A stretch of 64,000 bases of DNA from Liolophura sinensis (taxonomy: Eukaryota > Mollusca > Polyplacophora > Chitonida > Chitonidae): positions 3,040,001 to 3,104,000 of the forward strand of contig NC_088300.1 of the NCBI RefSeq assembly GCF_032854445.1, given 5' to 3'. The notes under the pieces were generated by a model. That model searched no databases, had not been told where the DNA came from, and worked only from the letters and a program-made list of their open reading frames with translations. This document shows positions 24,769-36,900 of this stretch, piece after piece; the first letter of the stretch is position 1, and each line of letters begins with the position of its first letter. The position numbers and the translations under genes are program-made.

Positions 24769-26032
24769 CTGTGCAGATAAAATGTTTAATGTTCACTCAG
24801 AAGTCGTTTGGCAATTTCAGGGCACTTTTCTTTGGCGCTGAATTTTTTCTCTCATTTTCTTCACTGGTATGAAAATAAGCTGCCAGCCAGCCAGAGTTTT
24901 AAGTTCAGTCCATGCCAGAGCACAATTCTAGCCATATGTTGCTACATCTGGTACATGGTTTTGTTCATACTACAGTTGCCTGACATAGGCTCCCAAACCC
25001 TCACAGTATGAGCTTTCACATGTTAATAATTGAATCCATGTCCTGTCTTGGATAAAAACGCTTTAAGTACTTATTGCCCTGTCTTTCATATCAAGAATGA
25101 TATGCTTTTAGTCTTATTCAGTGACACAGTTATTATTGAGGCAGCTTAGGTCAGTTAATACAGTCAGTGTGTCATTAGAAAGCGGTGAGAGTGTGTCCTA
25201 TGACAAACTTTGTATACAAAGAAAATTTTGTCTCGGCAATCACAATTACCAGTATGTTTTCATACTTCACATTATTTCATCACTGAACAAAGCACACTGA
25301 TCAGTAATGATCATTTTAGTTCAGGGATTCACAACAAAAATATGATTATAGAAGTTATTCTATGCTTTAACAGTTTTCTGCAAGCTGAATTGACATCCTG
25401 GTGAGCCTAATCAGTAATATACTGACCTTGTCAAATGTTTTTGAGATCCACAGATCTAGATACAACACTTTCAGGTCAGAACTTTAAAAAGGCAACAATT
25501 TCTTACAGTTCTAGAGCAGAAAATTCAATCGGATATGCAACAAATACAAAAACAGTGTTGTTACTGTGTAACAGAAACTACACTGTTAAATATGCAACAG
25601 GGATGATGTTCACACCAAACCATCAGATTGTTGTGGGCACTATTCATAGCACTACTGATAACATTCAAAATTAAGGCCGACATCATCTCCAACACCAATG
25701 CATTAACTGCTGGAACATGACATGTACATTTATCACCACGGATCTCTAAATTCAACCAGAATAATTAAAAAATACATAACACATTCAATAGGTTTCTTTT
25801 AACAGATCTAAGGATGAAAACATTTCACCTGCATGTATCTATGTATAAAACTGTCCACTTACATGTATATGCAAATATAATATAGATGTACAGTCAAGCT
25901 CTGACAAAGATCAAGCTGAACTGTAATATTTGGGAAACTGAAGATGTGTACAGCATGTGCACAAATATTAATGCATCTGCAACGTTACACTAAAGCAGAG
26001 GTCTCATGAATGAAGTTTCTCGCAGATCTTAC
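24769..26032. other. Intronic unique sequence
   Basis: No supported feature between the possible cassette exon and the exon at 26033-26141. Confidence 0.4.
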
Positions 26033-26141
26033 CTCAGACTGCGTCGGTTGCACCCCATCGAGTGACTGAGATCTTAACTTCTGTGACAGCAACTTCAGCA
26101 TTTCCTCGTATGACATGGATGCAGTGCCGATCTTGAAAACA
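26033..26141 (-). CDS. Helical exon (MSYEEML...) of the unrecognised minus-strand gene
   Basis: Minus strand; perfect donor GAG/GTAAGA in phase 0 into the exon at 23053-23125. It encodes VFKIGTAS, then MSYEEMLKLLSQKLRSQS, then LDGVQPTQSE. The ATG at 26116 could be the initiator (28 codons to the donor), but its -3 base is T and the frame stays open upstream to an acceptor (ttgcctgtccag). The frame also joins, in phase 2, to a good small exon at 27008-27040. I therefore favour an internal exon of 109 bp, with an initiator reading as the alternative. Residues about 9-23 form an amphipathic helix. Confidence 0.65.
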
Positions 26142-27007
26142 CTGGACAGGCAACGCAACTACCATTCATTCGACCGTCAAGCCGGCAAACTCTAGGACAA
26201 CTTTTATACTGTCATCTCCTAAAATACACCCTAAATAACTATCAAATTTGCTAGGGAACTAGGAAGGGTGATAGAGTAACTTATGCTTAATTATGTTTTC
26301 CCACCGTTGAGGAAAAGTAACAGAAAAATGCCCCTATCCCACGTCTTGCGACTAAATCCTCACCCAACCTGCAAGGCGCACACCTCCGCCGTACTATAGA
26401 ACTGCGGCAGCTCATTGTGGGAATTTGACCTATATGTGCAGATCTCGTGGACCACACCATTTTAAGGGGGGATAGGCTGGTTGGCACAAAATAAATAAAT
26501 AGGTCAGTAACCATATATCAAACTACCCAATCTGATGTTTCATACTTTTGGCTTCTAGTGATTTGTGGAAAACCAGTCTTTCTTTCTAGGTGAATACTAA
26601 TGATTTTTTCCACGGATAGATTCATGCAGCCAATTTTATGATTTTCCAATCAACCCCAGTGTTTCCCGTTTTTGCCAAACCTCAAAATCTGATTGGCCAC
26701 TGAAGTTTATTCGTCTGACAGCAAATTTCATTGTGGTGTTTGGCAACCTGCCAAATATGAGAACCACTAATGCCCTGACATGCATGTATTGTTCAATGAA
26801 GCCTTGTTATTACCACATAACTGTATGATCACGACTATCCGCCCGCTGGAAGTAACATGATTTCGTTTTTTTACATATAACTTAATTGCACGCGTAGAAT
26901 AATTACAAACAATCAACTGCCAAACAATGCATACAAAGAGGCATTCAAAATAGCTAGGGTAATATCATACAAAAGGCTCAAGAATAAGAAAAAAAAGGCC
27001 TACATAC

Positions 27008-27040
27008 CAAGTCTGACGTGCTTCGTTTTCATAGCAGTAT
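27008..27040 (-). CDS. 33-bp microexon upstream of the MSYEEML exon
   Basis: A minus-strand segment with a very good acceptor (ctttatttgtttcag) and donor (CTTG/GTATGT). In the frame compatible with the next exon it reads YCYENEARQT and ends in phase 2, completing Cys with the first base of 26033-26141. It also contains an out-of-frame ATG; if this is a 5' untranslated exon, that ATG would be an upstream start. The preceding exon is not identified. Confidence 0.45.
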
Positions 27041-29674
27041 CTGAAACAAATAAAGCTAATTGCCTTACTATTGAGTAGAAATGAACACGGTGTTATGGCA
27101 AACATTAAGCCATGCATGACACACGACTGAACTATGAATGAGTTTACATGTTACAGCTTACCAGGGGAGATCTAATGCCATCCAAGCATAAAAAATATAA
27201 GATCAATCAAAGCAAATGAGCTAAAGGTATGCAAAACTGATCTAATTATTTTCCTTGAGTTGCCTTCATGATCTTTAGTTCGTTTCCCTGTATATGACAA
27301 TACGCCCACATACATATTCTTATTCCATTAATTTTCTTGAATAATTATTATTAAACTCCCATGATTTGTATTTTATCAAAGTAATTTTTATTTTATGGTT
27401 TGGATGTACAGGCCTCCACGCGCCACAGTGGTCATCTCAATTTCATGCGTATCACCAATCAATTACATATACCTGTAGGGTTATTACTTCACAATAAGCA
27501 AGTTTTGCAGAAACCGTGAGAGTTTGGCGAACGGAAAGACCATGTGTATACCGGCATGTATTTGTACATGGATATATAGGTATACATTAGACATACAGTT
27601 ATCTACACATGTGGACAAATAGACCGTGTTTTAAGAATTCCGGTTAGCCATGGTTTATCTGCTGTGACGCTTTCAGGCGCCGTCCTTCGAGTCAATTTTG
27701 TAAGGCCATAGAAGCCAGTGTGTGTACTCTTGGTGCAGGTTGAATGAATTTCCTCTTCGCGGGAAAAGCTCAGCTGACAATGTTATCAGGGTTGTCTCCC
27801 TTTACACTCCTGTGTCACCTCCAGGTCCTGGCCTAAAAGTAGAGCGGTTTGGAAAAAAAAACTCTATGACATTATTTAGGTGTTTCGTTGTTATTATAAT
27901 TTTCATCTTTATTTTTGTGCGAGGTATGCGGAAAGGGAAAGATGTTGAATTAGAGGGAGACTTTCTATACTCCTTGCGAAACCTTCAGTTTATTTATATT
28001 TAATTCTTTGATTGGAATTGAACGCCTTTCTCATTCAAGAAGAATATTTCGCTATTGATGAGCGTAATTCGTGTGTCTCTTGCAGTTCAGATATAATTAA
28101 CAGTCGATGACATTAAAAAAAATAATAATGGGGGGGGGAGAGAGTGATTACTCAGTATTTGTGAAAAAGATAGGCCCTATCTGCTCTGCCCGTGTAACAA
28201 AAGGCCGAATAAATAAGTGTGACAAACTTGTTTTTAGTGTTCCTTTGTGTTTCTATCTATAAGCGTGTGTGTTTTTCAACAGGAAAGCATCAATTAACAG
28301 ATAAATGGACAGACTCGTCAGGGCGTGTCGGACACTCAACAGCTTATCGCCTCGTGCTCAAAGCCGCATGTATCAACAACGCCAGTGGCCGCATTCCGCG
28401 CTCTAAACCCAATCGCCCATGCCTCTTTTTCTCTTCGGAAAATGAGATGGGGATAATTTGTTCCGATCTCTAACTGATAAGCTAGTCCGTTCGTCAGATA
28501 AGTTTCCGGGACAAGCCATGTGAAGTCTGTGTATACTGCATTTTCCCAATAACATCCATTTCCAAGCCACCTCTGAATTATATGTTGATTAATATGGGAG
28601 TCTCGCCATTGTATACAGTCCCACATGCCGACTTTGTGCTATATATGAATTATCACGAATCTATAATACATCTCCAAAGAAGGCCTATCTATGTCTTACA
28701 GTTATACACGTACCTGATAAATCCCACTTCGTTTAGTATATATGATTAGATGCATAGAAAATGTAGCAAATGGTATAAACGGATATCATATACACACTAT
28801 GTCAACGACCATTACAAGTAACATCTCGTTTATTATTTTTATCAAGGATCTGTGTTCATACACTTTACATAGAAATCGAATAATTTAATACATTTATTTG
28901 CATTTCAAATGCTATTCCGCGGTATATCTCATTCAGCTTCATGTTTCATACAGCGTTGTTTTCAACCCATGTAGAACACCAGTATAAACATATACATGCT
29001 GACTGTGTATGAATGGATACAACTGCATATATGAAACAAGCTCTTATGCAATAACTTTGCGTGAAGATTGATTATTCACACACAATCATGCACAAATATC
29101 ACATTACACTGAAAAGTTTAAAATAATTGTATATTCTAAATATATTTGTATACGGGCGGTCAAAATAAAGGAGATTTAAAATACATCTGTTACAGCTGAC
29201 GTGAAAGCAAGCTTTGCCCCTGATATAATTCTTAGAATAACCAAAATCCCTCGGCCAATGGTTTTATATTTTCCTGATGACAGCATCGTTGCGTGGCCTC
29301 AGTGTGCCTTGTTTTTAACAGTTGACAATGACCATTATCGCCGTTCCCATAGCGCTCAGTTTAGTAAATACTAGTACTAGCCTATATGATAGGGAATTAA
29401 ACCTAAGAGTGGGACATATAAATAGCTATACATGTATATAGAGAGTACCTTCACTGGCGTTCATCATTCAACCCTTAATTAGTTGTCATTCTGACTATAT
29501 ACTTACATACTTGAGGTATCAAAATGCACGGACAGAAGTTTCTCTTAATAAAACTCATGCTAAATGTGCATGTACAGGTGGATCATATTCTAAACTTATA
29601 CAGGCATGTGGCAGGAACAGACTGAAATGCTTATTCGCGAAATATTGACGGTTTCAAATTGATGTTTTCCGTTC
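27041..29674. other. Unique sequence, possible 5' region of the minus-strand gene
   Basis: No accepted exon. A minus-strand donor-like CTG/GTAAGC at about 27169 could end a non-coding first exon. The 28270-28450 block is less AT-rich than its surroundings and reads like a conserved non-coding element (gggcgattgggtttagagcg on the minus strand), but this is untested. Confidence 0.3.
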
Positions 29675-29920
29675 TGTGTTTTACGCCGTCCTCAAGAATA
29701 TTTCACTTATACGACGGCTGTAAGCATTATGACGGAAGGAAACCGGGCAGAGCCCGGGGAAAACTCACGACCATTCGCAGGTTGCGGGCAGACCTTCCCA
29801 TGTACGGCCGGAGAGGAAGCCAGCATGACCTGGACTTGAACTCACATCGACCGCTTTGGTGAGAGGTTCCTGGGTCATTGCGCTGCGCTAGCGCGCTAAC
29901 TACCTGAGCCACGAAGGCCC
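29675..29920 (-). mobile_element. tRNA-derived SINE, near full length
   Basis: Minus-strand order: a tRNA-like head with box A (tggctcaggtagttagcgc) and box B (gagttcaagtcc), a GC-rich body (cctgcgaatggtcgtgag), then the 3' domain ending acggcgtaaaac. No long A tail remains. This is the dominant SINE family in the window. Box A/B indicate descent from a tRNA gene with an internal pol III promoter; it is not a functional tRNA because the cloverleaf is broken. Confidence 0.85.
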
Positions 29921-30147
29921 AACTTGGATATAAAGATTTTTGATTAACTGTTTACAACGATGTCAACGTGACCTTAATTACTACTATATTTTACTGGGCA
30001 TCATTTATCTTCATGGTATACACACGCATGAATTATTTAAAAGTGATCAATAAAATGCCAAATTATTGGAAAATTTATAACCAACTGCAAGGCATTTTGT
30101 GATAAATGTCTCTGAATGAAAATCTGTGATATAAGCACATGTTTATA

Positions 30148-30391
30148 TCGGTTAACGTGCCAGCACGGCGCAATGACCCAGGAGCTTCTCGCCAATGCGG
30201 TCGCTGTGGGTTCGAGTCCAGCTCATGCTGGCTTCCTTTCCGGAAGGTCTGACAGCAACCTGCGGATGGTCGTGGGCTCTGCTCGGTTTCCTCCCACCAT
30301 AATGCTGGCCGCTGTCGTATCAGTGAAATATTCTGAGAACAGCGTGCAGCATCACTCAAATAAATACATAAATAAATAAACAAATAAATAA
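30148..30391 (+). mobile_element. tRNA-derived SINE with A-rich tail
   Basis: Same family as 29675-29920 in opposite orientation, about 230 bp away. The head is partly eroded, box B is intact (gtgggttcgagtccagctc), body and 3' domain are present, and the tail is (aaat)n. The 29.7-30.4 kb pair forms an imperfect inverted repeat of SINEs. Confidence 0.85.
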
Positions 30392-31620
30392 AATATATTT
30401 GACAAGGAAAATATTTTTGATAATCTGTCAGTTACTACTCCTTTACACCTTTAATTTGTACATATATATGTGTAGATTTACTTTCTCGGATTCATGGACG
30501 ATCAGTCTTACTGGCTAGAATAAAGTTTATTATTACATTATTATAAAACCACAAAATGAGCATGCACTTCAGTGGAGATAACCAAACATGACCTCTGTGT
30601 ATTTCTATCTGGCGAGGCTGTACTTGACTGAGCTATAATTGCACATGGTGACGTTAGGTAGGTGTGTCGTCTTCCCATAATCATGGGACAAACATTTAAC
30701 CAATATCAAGTTATCTATACATAATGTGTCATTTGGATTTTGACTTATATGTGCAGTGATTTTCCTTCAGAGCAGTCCGTATAGGTTTGTACTGAACGGT
30801 GGGGTCAATGAAGCTGATATGGCCGATATGTGCAGAGTGGAAGTAAATTGAGTAAGATAGCTTGTAGGCTCTCTATCTGACTGTCATTTACATTTTCTTG
30901 TGTAAGTAGTATACACGTTAATATGTCCATGTTGGCATGTGTCATGCTGGGTTTTATCCTCCGTGAAATAAAAATAGACGGTTGCATGTAACTTTATGGG
31001 TTATAGAAAATGCCATATATACACAAAATGACGTATTAATCCCTTCTTAAATTTCCTTCACAAAATTTACCCAACATTCAATTATAAGTATATACACATT
31101 TATTCCCAAATGTAAACCTTTCTGTATTTTCTCTACAAACAAAATTAATCATCCAATTATTAAAATATTCCTCTTAAAATGTTGCCTGTAAAAAATTGTA
31201 ATTTGAATAGATATGTATTTTGTAAACTAAACAGATATCACACATTTTCGGAACATATGTTTAAAGCAAACATTAAATAATATATATAGCCTTGCATGCA
31301 GGGTAAACAGAAACCTCACTTCTGAAAGAAACCAATTAAAGAGAAGGCAAAGTTGCTATTTATTATATTTCGCGTGCATGCACATGGAATGATCGGATAT
31401 AAACTGTGCGGTGTTACGGCCACAGGCCGTGAAGGGCAAGGGGATGGGGATGGGGAAAGGAAAACTGGTCAGGAGCACCAAAGCTCATAAAACTCCAAGC
31501 ATGCCGACGTTAGAGTAGTATAGTCGTAAAAGTGACGTGGTGACAAAACAAATTTTGGGAGAGAGAAGACAAAATTACATGGTGAAAAATGCATTTTTTT
31601 TTTGGAAGAAATTATTTTTT
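30392..31620. other. Unique AT-rich sequence
   Basis: No supported feature. A homopurine patch (ggggatggggatggggaaagg) lies near 31440. Confidence 0.4.
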
Positions 31621-32596
31621 TTAACCACCGACTTTGTAAATCATGGTCGTTAGTTTAAAAGTCGGGGCCCCGACATACCTGACCAATCATAATTAAGGGT
31701 GACGTTATAATTTCATCTATATTTACGGGGCTACTGCCTGATCGTCAGTGCCATTGTGCTTTTGCTTTCTTGTCACTTGCAAATTATACTTTCTCAGTGC
31801 CAAAATGTTCCTTTAGATGACCAGGAAAGCCAACACGATTTGTAGTATAATCCTCAACAATCTGGGATTATTATCAATAAAATAAAACACTTAAGATCGA
31901 TGAAACAATTAATACGATAAGTTTAAAACGTATCACAGCCGTCATCAGACATATATGTGATGTAAAGTTAAGGCCTTTGGTCCTAACGTATACATAGCTC
32001 GTCTTAGTTCTACCCAAGCTGAACCAAGTACATGTATTCGAATAGTGTCTCACATATAGCTGTTGCAGTTGAGATTGAAAGAACTCAACTAGGCTATATA
32101 AGGGCTGCACGCTGTGTTTTGTATTTTATTTTTATTTAGTTTATTAATTTTATTTTGTTTATTAATAAGCTGCCCCGTTGATAACGAGAGATGCACTGTC
32201 CACCCAAAACAAGTCGGTCTAACGCGATGTACTTTTTTATTCTTTCAGTAGGCCTACGTCACTGTTTTCTGCGTAGACCCAGTCGTATCCGTCGAGCAAA
32301 TTCCTATATGTACATGAAATTCACAAGCAAGGCAGCGTGGTAGCTGAGAATATGTGTTTTTAAACATATTGGAATTGTACCTGTGTAGGCAATCATGTCA
32401 ATTGTAGTCCTTGTTCTTGATTTAAAATACAAGTTATTTATTTCATGGTAAGATCCTATGGTCAAAATATGTAGTTATCAGTGAGAGATGCGCGTCTGGG
32501 GCTCCCATATTGGCTGTTTGATGGTACACGACCTGTGATTGGCTAATTAACTCGACTTGTAAACTCGGGGCCCCGACATTATAAGTTGAGGGTTAA
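31621..32596. mobile_element. Possible TTAA-flanked (piggyBac-like) non-autonomous element
   Basis: The interval starts ttaacc and ends ggttaa. The right terminus reads ttaaccctcaac on the minus strand, like piggyBac ends (TTAA target, CCC start). Both ends carry a subterminal palindrome gtcggggccccga about 35-55 bp in, followed further in by ccaatca on the matching strand. The 976-bp interior holds no transposase. The left terminus (ttaaccaccg) matches the right only partly, so this is tentative. Confidence 0.35.
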
Positions 32597-33384
32597 AAAA
32601 TTTTTATTTTCACTATGTCACATTTAGGCCTCTGAGGAGTATAACATGGGTCTGTAATATACATTTGTTTCGTGTTCATCGTTGGTTTATATCATTTACC
32701 GATTGACCGCGTGCAATTTATCATTTATCAACTTTAAAACCTTTAAAACTTATGTAGCTATCGGAAGTAAATGCTTGTAGATATATATCTCAAACAAAAA
32801 AAGAAATCAAGGTATGGAAAATTTGGCATATTTTGCCATCGGTCGTTTCTGGATAACCTCGAAGGTCTTACTCCTATGATGTGAATATATATGAATCAAT
32901 ACAGTATCTTAGACCAAGTATTGGGTTCATGTTTTGCATATTAATAACATCCCGCGTGCACATCCTGTACTATTTATATAATCCGCTATACAGACAGGTG
33001 AAAAGGTCAGGTGCGTAATACATGGTGGACAAAGCTGTCTTTGGAACCCATCAAACGCCTGGGAAGTTGACGTCTTTTCGACAATACAGGTATTGATCTC
33101 GATGATTGACTGGCATAGATCAATGATCAAGGGCTGACAACAGCAGACATATGGATGTCAGATATGTTGGGGTGTATGTTTAGCACAGCATTTCCGTACA
33201 TGTACGTATAACGGAACACCTGAAGTATGCATGCACGTACGAAAACTTGGGCATGTACTAAGCTCTTGTCTCTACAACAAATATCGCACTAGTACGTTTG
33301 AATGACCCACCGTCGGTCGGCAAGTATCAGAAAGCAATGAGCTGCTATATTTACCAGGCCAATCGACATTGATGCTTACATGTA

Positions 33385-33630
33385 TCGAGAACGACGTACA
33401 TAAGGCGTGCTTATAACACTCGATAATATCAAGGCGATATGGAAAACGACGTACATAAGGTGTGCTTGTAACACTCGATCATATCAACGTGATATGGAAA
33501 ACGACGTACATAAGGTGTGCTTGTAACACTCGGTCATATCAAGGTGATATGGGAAACGACGTACATAAGGTGTGCTTGAAACACTCGGTCATATCAAGGT
33601 GATATGGGAAACGACGTACATAAGGTGATG
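33385..33630. repeat. 55-bp minisatellite
   Basis: Five starts of acgacgtacataagg at 33391, 33446, 33501, 33556 and 33611, exactly 55 bp apart. Each unit also contains the imperfect palindrome gatatcaaggtgatat-like sequence. The last unit is truncated. Confidence 0.95.
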
Positions 33631-33748
33631 GAAGATTTATGCAAAGATGAAAGATTTTTGCGAAATGGATTATTACTCCTAAGGGAGTTCCGGTGTAGAA
33701 ACAGCCAGGCACATCGATCTTGTAGAATGGTTATATATGTATACATGG

Positions 33749-33751
<3 letters not shown>

Positions 33752-33840
<89 letters not shown>
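33752..33840. repeat. (TA)n microsatellite
   Basis: About 90 bp of uninterrupted TA. Length is likely polymorphic and prone to assembly error. Confidence 0.97.
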
Positions 33841-33843
<3 letters not shown>

Positions 33844-36800
33844 GTAGATTCTTGGTCTACATGGAAGCAGGAATTTTTGAATCTCCCTCAATCTTGTTGA
33901 TAACCAAATGTACTGTGTTAGTTCAAGCATGAATCACCAACTCCAGTTTACAGCAGCACACAAATCCTACAACTATTCAAACATACAAGCACACATACAA
34001 GAACATGGTAGATATAATAACTCCATCCGGCTATGTATTTCAGTAATGTCACAAAACCAATATCCCGTTTGCAGGACAACTAACAGGTACGGTGTATAAT
34101 GAGTTTAAAATATAGTTGACAGATTTAGCCACAGAGATTAGTCTGGATATCAGTGTATTAGTGGGATGTGCGTGGAGTACAGCACTGAGGGAACGGTAAA
34201 GGTATAATTCAAGTTGAGTAACAAGGGAAAAAAACAACAATTATAAAACTATGTCCCTTCCGCGGTTCCATATAATATCATGTATACATAGGGATGACAT
34301 TATATAAAAAAAATCCCTATTTCGAAAAAGGATCGTCCTTCATATACCGTGAAGAAATAGGTGAAAGGCTCTGTTTGGATGACCACGGTTCTGGTTGTCT
34401 TGTAGAATCTTGTACTTTAACATTCCACGATCGAGATCGTGAGTTCGATCGCAACACACATCTTCACAAGCCATGTGTCATGTTAATGAACCATATTCTA
34501 ACTTCTGTGTGTGCCCATGCATGACATCTTCAGGGTCAGCATTGTAAAGAGGTTCAATGCAAGCTACATTCGTGATGGTGCCCAAAACTTCTCTCTAAAA
34601 GCTGTTTGCGGGTGGTAGATAGTATACTGAGGTAAAATCCACATAATTATGCGAATGTTACAAGTACACGAACTGCGTTCAACTAATATACATACATGCC
34701 ACTATGGGTGTTGCAGTTTGCATACACAGTACATGTATATATATACGTATGTGCGTGTGTGTGTGTGCTAGAGAATGGGCGCCTCTAAGAGGTGGCATCT
34801 TGGTGATGGAAGCATCGGTGCCTCTGGGTTTAAGGTCCTGGTTGTCTCAACGTGAGTCCCATGTGATTAACAATCAGGAGATGCAGTAGTTTATGATGAG
34901 TATCAGGATAGAAGAACAAATGTTCTCATAAAAGCCACTAACCCGTCTCCAGCTCATATGTATAGGGGCTCTTATATTAGTCGACTAAACTTAATTATAA
35001 AGCTCCCTACCGCTGGCACATAATCTAATAAAAATGCTTAATATAAGAAATCAAGAATTATGTAAATGGGCGAATATTTCGCTAGATAAGGTGGCGAGTT
35101 GCTAAATGAAATATCTGGCTCTTAAGGCACAGGCCAAACAAATGGGATAAGGTACCAATTTAATTATGCCTGGTTGGAGGAGGTATCCTGACCTGTTATC
35201 AGGGTATATAGGATTGTGTTATCATTATATACGAGCGCACTCCCGCGTCCTAGCGGTTTGGTGTTTGATCTCCTGCCACAGTCGGCATTTTACTCGTTCA
35301 TTATCTGATTGTGACTTCTGTACACATACAGTCAACAGCAGCTGAAGACATATACGATGACTATGGTCATTTCAAATACCATGAATATATCTGAGGATTT
35401 GTTGGCAATTGAGATATACCATGTCCAGCACTCCTTATACATTTACATACGCAACAATTTATCCTAAGTCAATTGTTTTCGAAGAGAATTAAAAGATATT
35501 ATTTATCTTATTTATCTGTAACTGCAGACAGTTTTATCTTCACCATCAAGAGATTTATATACAAACTATTTTAGTATCATGGAATGGTGAGAAAGCCAAC
35601 AGTTTAATTTTGTTCCAAAGACACATTCTGTCGTCCAGGTGTGTATTTTATGTTAAGCTTCAATGTCGTTTACCTTAACATATCTAGAAGAAAAAGGGTG
35701 ATTTAACCAAGCTTTAACTATATACAGTACACAAGTGCACAGCTATATGACTCAAGGGGGCATATTGAAGTAATACCAATACAATAGTAAGAGAAATATA
35801 CCCTTGGGCCGTATTTGATGCGATTTTTTATGAAACAGTTGTTTTTAATCAGTAATGTGTGACACAGAAATGATTATACAACACACAGTAACCGTGCTAT
35901 ATGCGGGAGCAGACACGTGCCTCGCTGGCCCTGAAGGTTGCCGAACCAGAGTCACGGACTAGTTCAATAAACGGTTATGGTATATCCACATAGCTTTTGT
36001 AACATTTCCACCATGTCATGGCTAGATCACGTTAATAACAAAAGTAAGTAAGGTTTGCGATGGTAGAAATTCACAAATCGGAAAAATAATTCAAATTCAA
36101 AACAAAGCTAGGCAACAATTAATATTTAGCTGCTAAAACTATAAACAAGCTCGATTAAAATACACACGCACATACTCCTTACAGCGCATGCGTAGTGTGT
36201 GGGAAAGTATCTGCATCCGGTTAACTAAAACCGCTATTTTAAAGATATGAACAGTAGTAAATAGTTGACTACTTCTCTTTACCCTTGGCCGTCATATTGT
36301 ACGTCTTTGATGATGTTATATACTTTACACGTTCTTGCTTCTTTGATGGTTTGTCTTGAACGTCGATTTGGAATTGATCTTGTGATTACTGACCTGAGCC
36401 CAGTTGATCAAAAACTGTATTGCAAGTTAATACTAGATTTAACTTTAAGCAAAGTCTTCAATTACAAAGTTTCAGCACATAATTGTGCGTTTTAGTAGGT
36501 TTTTGTGGGCTTGACGCAAACCTGCTTAAAGATGATGGCGATAAAGCTGTAATCTGACATCCATGCGCCGCCATCTCTTGTCACTACGATCAGAAGTCAT
36601 TATGTCCATTCTTCTGAGCCCTTATTGGTACAAATTAAAACAACTCCAATCCGATACTTCAGAGTGTGGTCAAGTAGAACGAAGTTTGATGCAGTTGTTT
36701 TCGTCTGTTCTCCTATATCCCTCTCACAGATATGCTGATAAGCAATATAGCCTGTTTAAATAAGTCTTATTGGATATCTTCAACCCAATGATGAAGTTGT

Positions 36801-36900
36801 GGGAATCGGATAAAGTCTTTGGACGCAGATGGGGCGATGAAGTGGGGCACGTTGTACGGGATTGGGGATCTTGTTTACATTGGTCAAACTAAACTCCTCT
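33841..36900. other. Unique AT-rich sequence
   Basis: No gene supported. Contains a short (GT)n run near 34755. Confidence 0.4.

Noticed and set aside
29675-29920. tRNA gene
   Set aside because: Box A and box B are present, but the cloverleaf is broken and the sequence continues into a SINE body; the same structure recurs at several loci.
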